64,000 bases of DNA from the NCBI GenBank assembly GCA_933228895.1, contig OW121848.1, positions 82,169,470 to 82,233,469 of the forward strand, written 5' to 3'. Of the stretch, positions 57,761-64,000 are shown one piece after another. The stretch comes from Platycnemis pennipes (taxonomy: Eukaryota > Arthropoda > Insecta > Odonata > Platycnemididae). The notes beneath the pieces are model-generated. The model ran no database searches. It worked only from the letters and a program-made list of their open reading frames with translations, and was not told where the DNA came from. Position numbers and translations under genes: made by a program. Each line of letters begins with the position of its first letter. The stretch's first letter is position 1.

Positions 57761-59478
57761 TTTTCATGAGGACCTATATTCATACTCATGAGCCAATGTA
57801 ATTAATTGGGTGCCATTCGTTCGGCAGGTTGGCCCTCCTAGAGGCCATCGCTGACGAGGGCTGATTATTGAGGATATTGCAACACACGATTCGTCACTCA
57901 TAATTAGATATTAAAACTGTTTCTCTGAATTAAGGAGGCTGGTCCGAAAAGTGAAAGTCATTTCATTATTTTATATTTTCAGCACTTATAAAACGTAAGT
58001 TCCTCTATCTAATAAAGTAAATATAATTATACCAACCCATACTCCTTTTTGCACAAATTGCATTTGAAATTACATACGATTAACGGCGAGAATATCCGTC
58101 ACATGGGAATATAACGTTTAAAAATACCATAGTGTCATGTTTTTGCAAAAAACTGATATAAAGGCATCAACCCACCGTATTTTTCGCTAAATCCACCAAT
58201 TTCTGCGCTTATAGCAGACGAAATGCGTTAGTTGTCTTCAAGTGGCGCTGCGGTCGCTCTATGTAAAATGTATGGCGTATGAATAATATCATTACTAATG
58301 AGATATTAATGCATATTTCAGAAAATATTATAACATAATGTTTGATATTAATATTCTGGTGTTATAAATTAGTAAATTCATTGAGTACATGAATTTATTT
58401 CTTTAAAGTAAATGCTGAATTGACTTCATCGTCGAGCTGATTAAAATTATCATAAAAAATAAATCCTTCGACTTTACATCGTATTTCTTGTGATACTTAT
58501 GACTCTCAATAGCTTAGGTAATTTTCTTTGTGAAGTAAGGATCACTTAGCAGGCATATACTCGTACTTAAATTAATAAAATTCCTCAGACAACTTGACTC
58601 ACGCAGTCGCGAGCCAACCTCCTTAAACTTTGCGTTGGTAATCGCAAGAGATAAATGCGAATGCCAAATCGAGTGAATTTTATGGCTAGGGGATAAAAAT
58701 GAAAAATATAAGTTTAAAATTAAAATTAGGAGTTTGAAGGAACGGTTCAATATTTTCAATGAAAAGTTTTTGCAAAAATTGTCATTAAAATTATCGTGTT
58801 ACCTACTGTTTTCATGAGTTCTAGAACCTCAACTTTGGATTTTTCTCTCTTATTATCTCTTTATTGTCCGTATATATAAACAGCGTTGTCTTTTCTTGTT
58901 GTTTTATGAATTACATCTGAAGATCATTTCTACATTTCTATATGCATAATTCTTCAGTTGTAGTTTTTCTGACGTTCTTAATGGACACCAATGGACTATA
59001 ATTCTTCGCGTACAGGATCTCATTGGCTTCCCACTTCGGTAATTCTAACATTTGGCTATTGTTTCGAATCGTCTCAATCAATGATTGCAATATAGCTTTA
59101 CCTGCTACTGTATTGCAGTATTGTACTGTACTGATTGGTTACCCGTTTGCATGTATGATTCTTGAGTATACATTTGATAAGTTTTCCTTACTTAGGTGCA
59201 TAATTTATGCTGCTGTGAAGTTTTTACGCATACTGTGGTAGTTTATTCCTGCAAACTTTCTTGTATTTTCAATTGCTTGTACGTTTCTTCATCAATGAAC
59301 AATCCTTTCTCTTCTTGTGATTATTCCTTCGAATGGGATCAATTTACTCACTGATATGTATTTTTCTCCCTCAGGGGAGAGTCCTGGTATTTATATTTAT
59401 CATTAAACCTTGTTTTTTCATCATTTCCTCTAATTAAAATTATCTTGCAGCCACTACCTCTTTTATAAGAGACTACGG
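57761..59478. other. AT-rich DNA, no gene recognised
   Basis: Frames 58514-58759 (-) and 59023-59241 (+) show no motif. No repeats seen. Confidence 0.5.
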
Positions 59479-59522
59479 ATTTAACGATTTGAAAACGGTC
59501 ACTCGTTTTCAAATCGTTAAAT
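59479..59522. repeat. Perfect 19-bp inverted repeat
   Basis: Arms atttaacgatttgaaaacg (59479-59497) and its exact complement (59504-59522) flank a 6-base loop, gtcact. It is the most perfect hairpin in the window. It has no flanking duplication and no neighbouring TIRs. The perfect match suggests recent origin or constraint. Confidence 0.9.
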
Positions 59523-59751
59523 TTTAAGAATACAGGAAGACCGTATCTACGGTGGTAACTGTAAAGAGGACGGTAATCTCCGATATTTCGGTTTTTAACG
59601 AGTGCTATTTCAAATTACTTAATTGCCATGAAAATTTTCTAGATTTAATATTTCAATTTCTCTTTTGTGTGTCTAATTATAATTAAAATATTTATTTCAC
59701 TATCCTTTATTTCCCCCTGAAACTTGTTTGAATTTCTAGAATTTTTATTCC
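59523..59751. other. AT-rich spacer
   Basis: Nothing recognised. Confidence 0.5.
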
Positions 59752-60000
59752 TTTCATCATCATCGTCATTAGTCAGCAATCCTGAGATTCGTTTGACGCA
59801 GCTCTCCGCTTAATTCTTCTATCGGCTAATCTCTTCATATTTACGTATTTCTTCTTTTTCTCATCCTTCATCACTTGTTCGATATATCTCATACGAGGCC
59901 TTCCTTTGCCGTTCTCCCCATGACTTGTTCTTCAATCTCAATTGTCTATCTCTCAATGTCCTTCAGTGTCTCATCAGACCATCATGTCACATGGGTTGGC
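59752..60000 (-). pseudogene. LINE fragment: C-terminus and 3' tail
   Basis: On the minus strand the frame reads GKGRPRMRYIEQVMKDE and then YVNMKRLADRRIKRRAASN before a TGA at 59773-59775. This matches the GRGRPR...YIEQ...MKRLA end of arthropod LINE proteins. A (GATGAT)-like tail follows at about 59757-59768, as expected for the 3' terminus. Upstream sequence to about 60000 is recognisable but frameshifted. The last 50 bp align with the fragment at 48.7 kb, so both belong to one family. Confidence 0.8.
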
Positions 60001-60829
60001 CAATTAGGTTTTCCTTTATTCTTTTATTTACATTAATATTCCGATTAGTGTCGTTCTGATAATAAGACGGAGTAGTATTTTGCACAACTATTTATTTCTA
60101 TCCTAATCCAATTTTCTAAAGGCCAGTTTCATAATGTGAGGTTGTCGTTTAACCGGTAGTTGGTGTGAACGTTATGTTATTGCCAATATTTTGTTCATCA
60201 TGACAGCTACGGTTTGGTGAAACGTAACCGGCAGTCAACCAGCTCCTTCGGCTATTCTACGTATTCTTCCCCCTTATATAGGGGCTTCTGCCAGCCCGTT
60301 ACCCGAGATATAAATTATCCACGAGATTATTTATTTACACATTTGAAAAGTTTGCTTTCTTGTCATAATAAAAGTCATTATCCAATAATAGCATATCATC
60401 TTGTCTTGGCATAATAGATATATGTACTAAAATGAATACCGCTCGCTTTGGGTCAGTGCTCCTACTTGGAATTATTTTGGCCCCCAACCTTCCACAATAT
60501 GTCGAAGCTAAAACCAATCAAGGCACACGATACTCTTGGATGTTTGTAGGTCGGTGTCAGATTTTTTCTTTCATTCTCATGTTTTTCAGGCTATTTGTCG
60601 CTATCCTCCTCCATATTTTGCCCTCTACCCGCAAGCTTTTGTGCCCGCTGCAATTTCACAAATTCTTCATTCTAAGTTCAAAAATCGATACCCAACTACC
60701 GTCGCGAGGAAACACCCCTTTCATTAGACGCTGATCATTCATAGGCCGCGAATCCCGCAACCTCCTCTTGCATTAGCTAAGTGCTCGTCGTTCTCGTCAG
60801 TTTTCCGTATGTTTCTCAAACCGCGGTGG
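60001..60829. other. AT-rich DNA, no gene recognised
   Basis: Frames 60214-60414, 60335-60517 (-) and 60432-60734 (+) were considered. The last begins with a hydrophobic stretch that looks like a signal peptide (LLLGIILAPNLPQYVEA), but the rest has no known motif and no exon support, so I do not call a gene. Confidence 0.45.
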
Positions 60830-61090
60830 AATCTTTCTAATTCAAGATGCCACGAGGCAGTCTTGGCCGCGTGATATCGCGCTGAAAAGACCGCCGACCA
60901 CGTCTCTCCGGTGGAAGTTGGCGCACTTCCAATCGAATTACCGGCGACCCGTGAGGAGGCGCCATTGTGGGTCGCAAGGGAAAAGGGACTCGGGAAGTGG
61001 ACGAGGGAGAGAGGGAGTAAGGGACGTGAGTGCGGGTGAAGATACGATACAAGGAGGTCAAATGATGTGGAAAGGGGAGGGAACGACGAA
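60830..61090. other. GC-rich island 16, purine-rich end
   Basis: CpG-rich from 60845 to 60970 and then purine-rich on the + strand to 61085 (gagggagagagggagtaagg at 61003-61022). The frame 60837-61061 (-) is Arg/Pro/Ser-rich and unrecognised. Confidence 0.5.
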
Positions 61091-62039
61091 TTGATCAGCG
61101 AGAAGGTTAATGAATGTGTTGGGTGAAAAAAAAACTGTTCGAATAAGATGGCACGAGAAGTAAGTTTGTTGAGTCCGATGGCTTTGGCCGTGTGGTATCA
61201 ACCCTGCCCTCTTGCATATTAATCGCTTTAATTAACTTTATTTTCTAGCCCGGTGAATAAGCATGCTTAGGTACATGTCCGCTTCCTCTACTTAGAAGTA
61301 TCTCGAATTTAGCTTTAGTCTGCGTCTTTACCTATCTTCACTGAAGAAAAAAATTTTCTTTGAAAGAACTTTAAATTTTCATACCCTTTTCTCAGATTTA
61401 TTTTTATTCTGCAAGGTTTTAAGCGAATGACATGCATATGCTTATCGTTATTTTAATATTCAGAATTAAACTCAAGAATGCCCCTATATTCTACCATATA
61501 CTTTGAATCTCACTCAAAGATTCTGAGAAAAAGTATCTCATTGTGCTATGAAATGATTGCCCAACCGTAAGTGCAACATTCCTTAAACTTTTTAGTAGCA
61601 TAAGTCATGATCGTGACGACACAATAGGCCTCCTGGGCACGCGATAACCAATTAAATGACTTTCGTTGATTACATCCATATATCTTGACCTTATTAATAT
61701 ATTAGAATAACCGTTGAGAATCAGGTCTCGCAGTAAAGTAGGAGGTGAGCATTGAATTATAAGAATTTTGGCTGGTGTAGATGAATTTGTTTCCTTCTTA
61801 TATACATGATGGAAGAGCACGTAACGAAACTAGTTTTTCTTTTCGCATGCACCAGGATCAGCTGGTGAAAGAATGATAGTGAAAATGGAAGTTTAAAGAT
61901 GTAAAGCGCCTCTAAAAGTTAAAAGTGCCAAACGCGTTAAAGTCAAGTCGGTTGCTCCAGCTAAACCTTCTGGTTTCCTCAATGACGTGGTGAGCATTTG
62001 GATACGCTCTCCTGAAAAGGTTATAGCTCTTTACCTCCC
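61091..62039. other. AT-rich DNA, nothing recognised
   Basis: The frame 61605-61820 (-) shows no motif. A T-rich and A-rich mix without repeats. Confidence 0.55.
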
Positions 62040-62570
62040 GACTTCGTCCTAAGGTGCTCTCCCAGGTAGGTAAAGTTTATTCGTGTCAAATGTCAGGCCG
62101 GGATCCGCGTGCATTAACGAGCACTTGTGAGATGAGGAACGCGAGGTGGGAAACTGTCTCGAAGATTCGTCCTTGTGACTCGGTCTCGGCGAAGAAGGCG
62201 GCTCCGAGCACTCCTTTGGCGAGAGCGAATAATGCCACAGCGGGACAGCCGCCCGCCCGTCGCGGTGGGTTGGTTGGTTTCCGGCGACAAAGACTTCACC
62301 CTCCGACAACTCGCTCAGCACCCTATATTTTATATTCTTCGTGAGTGTGAGCCGTCGCCATCACTCCTCCAGGACTCCGGTGTAGGGCTGGGCTCGAGGA
62401 CGGGCGCTCGTCTGTGTGTGTGTGTTTTTTGTCTCTCATTCTTTTTGCCGAGGCTCCGGAGGAAGAGCGGGGATGGAGTGGTTGCCAAGGAGAGCCGCCT
62501 CTCCATCCTTAGGACTTGGAAACGGGAGCTGGGAAGAGGGAGCTAAAATTGGATCGAATTTTCGGTTCCG
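62040..62570. other. CpG-rich island 17
   Basis: This is one of the most CpG-dense, least strand-biased islands, which makes it promoter-like. A TATA-like ctatattttatattc lies at 62324-62338 with a GC-rich sequence after it, and a donor-like ccaggtaggtaaag at 62062-62075. A (GT)n tract lies at 62410-62424. Frames on both strands (for example 62175-62546, +, 123 codons) overlap and are unrecognised. A promoter or first exon is possible but not demonstrated. Confidence 0.45.
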
Positions 62571-63379
62571 GCCCAAAAATGAAAAAATGTGAGAATAAAT
62601 AAGTGGCTAAAAATACACTCGAAAGGATGCGGGAACTGCATTGCTTTCGATCTTGGGATTGGCAATGCTTATATTCAAAGTTTCATTTGCTGGTTTTTCT
62701 CCAGATTTTCAAGTGATTTGAGGGATGAATTATGTTATGCGCCGTTTTTCAAGCCGCCGTAATTGCGTCACTATTCTGTTTCGCAGGAAAGTTGGAAAGC
62801 ACGTTGGAATGGAAGTAAAATGTTTTTTTTTTATTTTAAATGAAGGCGAGTAAGTATATACACTAATTCTTCTATCGCCTTAGGTAGTTTTATAATTTGC
62901 ACATTTTTCTAATGTTACATTTGATTTTGGCTTTCAAAATAACCCACGAGTTCTTGGTTCATACAGACAGCTTTCCTCACCGCACTTTTCATGACGCATA
63001 TGTATGGTATCATTTATTTCCCTCGGGATGGACATTAATGATTATTTTAACCTAAACACCTTTTACGAGACTTAATTGAAAGCAACAGCGTGTATCTGAA
63101 CCCATTGTACACAAACATGAAACGAAAAATCACTTTAAAATAAGAAACCGAGTCGGAAGCTCTTGAAATATATCGAGCGATTGCAATGCGTGTGGCTGGT
63201 TAAATTCCGGATGCGAAACTATCTGCAACATATACAAGCGGTGTCCTGTGCTGGTAATCTGATCTCGTCACATCTCCTTCCTTGAAGTAGGTATGGAGCG
63301 AAAATTCTTAAAGCGCTTGATTTTCAAACCCGGAAACGTGGAGATACTCGACGTTCACATGGCATGGTGTATTCTGTGG
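62571..63379. other. AT-rich DNA, nothing recognised
   Basis: A T homopolymer near 62823-62831 is the only low-complexity feature. Confidence 0.55.
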
Positions 63380-64000
63380 TACCTCGTGCTTCTCCATATC
63401 CTCTCTGCCTCCTCTGCACTGCTCTGATGGAATGAGGGGAACCACGCAGAGCAGGAGGGAGATAAAGAGAGAGAGAAATATACGTATGTACTCGGAGAGC
63501 AAAGGAGTGGCGGGGGGAGTGGCGGTGGGGGGGCGTGGTCGGGGAAGGCGCCGCGACCCTGCCTCTCGTGCCCCACTGCCTCACTGCCCGAGGCCGCCGC
63601 CGGCGTCCCCTCCGCCCCACGGAAGTACTCCCTCCCCTCAAGCATGAACCCTCCCTCCCGCCCTCATCCTTTTGCCCCCTCTTTTATCCCCACGTCGCGT
63701 CGTCGTCGTCGTGCAGTTCAACCCCTTTTCCGCAGTCTTTTGTTCTCCTCCCCTCCTCCCTCTATATATATGCCTCTCTTCCTCTACTCTCCTCTCCAAT
63801 CCCTCCCAGTCGACCAACCATCTTTCTCTCTCTCTCACACACCCCTCAGAGGAGCTTTGCTTTTGTTCCTCCCCGCTCATGTCTCCCTCCTCCATTCCCC
63901 TCTCTAGCTACTCCCGACTTGTGTTTACGTCCGTAGCCGTGCCTCTCCTCTCTCTATCACTCCCTATGTCTCTCTCTTATTCCCTCCACACCCCTTTCCC
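63380..64000. other. GC-rich island 18, running off the window end
   Basis: The + strand is purine/G-rich from 63430 to 63550 (gagagagag near 63467; ggcggggggagtggcggtgg at 63509-63528), CpG-dense at 63550-63620, then C/T-rich to the end. A CGTCGTCGTCGTC tract lies at 63699-63712, TATATATAT at 63763-63771 and CT/CA tracts at 63822-63842. The polarity switch is the reverse of the one at 17.4 kb. All six overlapping frames are low-complexity. The island continues past 64000, so a promoter or gene start outside the window is possible. Confidence 0.5.

Noticed and set aside
60432..60734. A 100-codon frame with a signal-peptide-like start
   Set aside because: A short hydrophobic N-terminus is common in AT-rich chance frames, and the rest has no motif, cysteine pattern or exon support.
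62062..62075. A splice-donor-like ccaggtaggtaaag
   Set aside because: A single good donor match without a coding exon upstream is expected many times by chance in 64 kb.
1..64000. CRISPR arrays, prophage, operons or bacterial defence systems
   Set aside because: There are no regularly spaced repeats, no gene-dense coding and no ribosome-binding sites; the repeat content is that of an animal nuclear genome.

Overview
The window looks like a gene desert, either intergenic or the inside of a very long intron, from a eukaryotic and probably arthropod nuclear genome. No host protein-coding exon, rRNA, functional tRNA or CRISPR array could be supported. The longest open frames (330 and 234 codons) lie in GC-rich low-complexity DNA where stop codons are rare, and they translate to Ser/Pro/Arg-rich runs with no domain I recognise. 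The eukaryotic call rests on tRNA-derived SINE heads, decayed endonuclease/reverse-transcriptase LINE fragments, hAT and pogo/Tigger DNA-transposon remains, MITEs and long (CT)n tracts. The arthropod call is an inference from the style of the LINE and one repeat motif; I cannot name a species.

Two kinds of DNA alternate. Most of the window is AT-rich, near-random intergenic sequence. Set into it are about twenty islands of 200-1500 bp that are GC-rich, CpG-rich and strongly strand-asymmetric. Most are pyrimidine-rich on the + strand with (CT)n; some are purine-rich; several switch polarity inside the island. The main ones are near 0.54-0.96, 2.6-3.0, 8.04-8.35 (G-quadruplex motif), 10.3-10.96, 12.3-12.8, 14.0-14.8, 16.8-18.2 (the largest, switching from CT to GA near 17.45 kb), 18.5-19.4, 27.4-28.1, 29.2-29.6, 38.7-39.4, 42.2-42.4, 45.5-46.4, 52.6-53.3, 55.0-55.7, 60.8-61.1, 62.0-62.6 and 63.4-64.0 kb. 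They are the best candidates for regulatory DNA, promoters of unannotated transcripts, or 5' ends of genes outside the window.

Transposable elements explain most other structure. A 3.16-kb hAT-type element (31667-34822) has matching 16-bp termini and a perfect 8-bp target duplication. Inside it are a long foldback element, a pogo/Tigger CENP-B-type helix-turn-helix fragment, two pogo-like ends and several hairpins. Three shorter terminal-inverted-repeat elements lie at 23082-23377, 35561-36060 and 49533-50682. Fragments that look like one LINE type occur at 7523-7720 (-), 45020-45244 (+), 48690-49060 (-) and 59752-60000 (-). tRNA-like SINE heads occur near 0.1, 9.2, 49.3, 57.5 and 57.7 kb; the copies at 0.1 and 57.5 kb share a downstream module at almost the same spacing.

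The most unusual signal is that two independent foldback elements (7296-7474 and 32448-32702) both carry CTGAGGA followed by a spacer and CGAAAC. In the first, the spacer forms a perfect 5-bp stem, which resembles a hammerhead-ribozyme core apart from one extra A. Three near-perfect foldbacks with 19-20-bp arms (16513, 52117, 59479) are not explained by any element I recognise.
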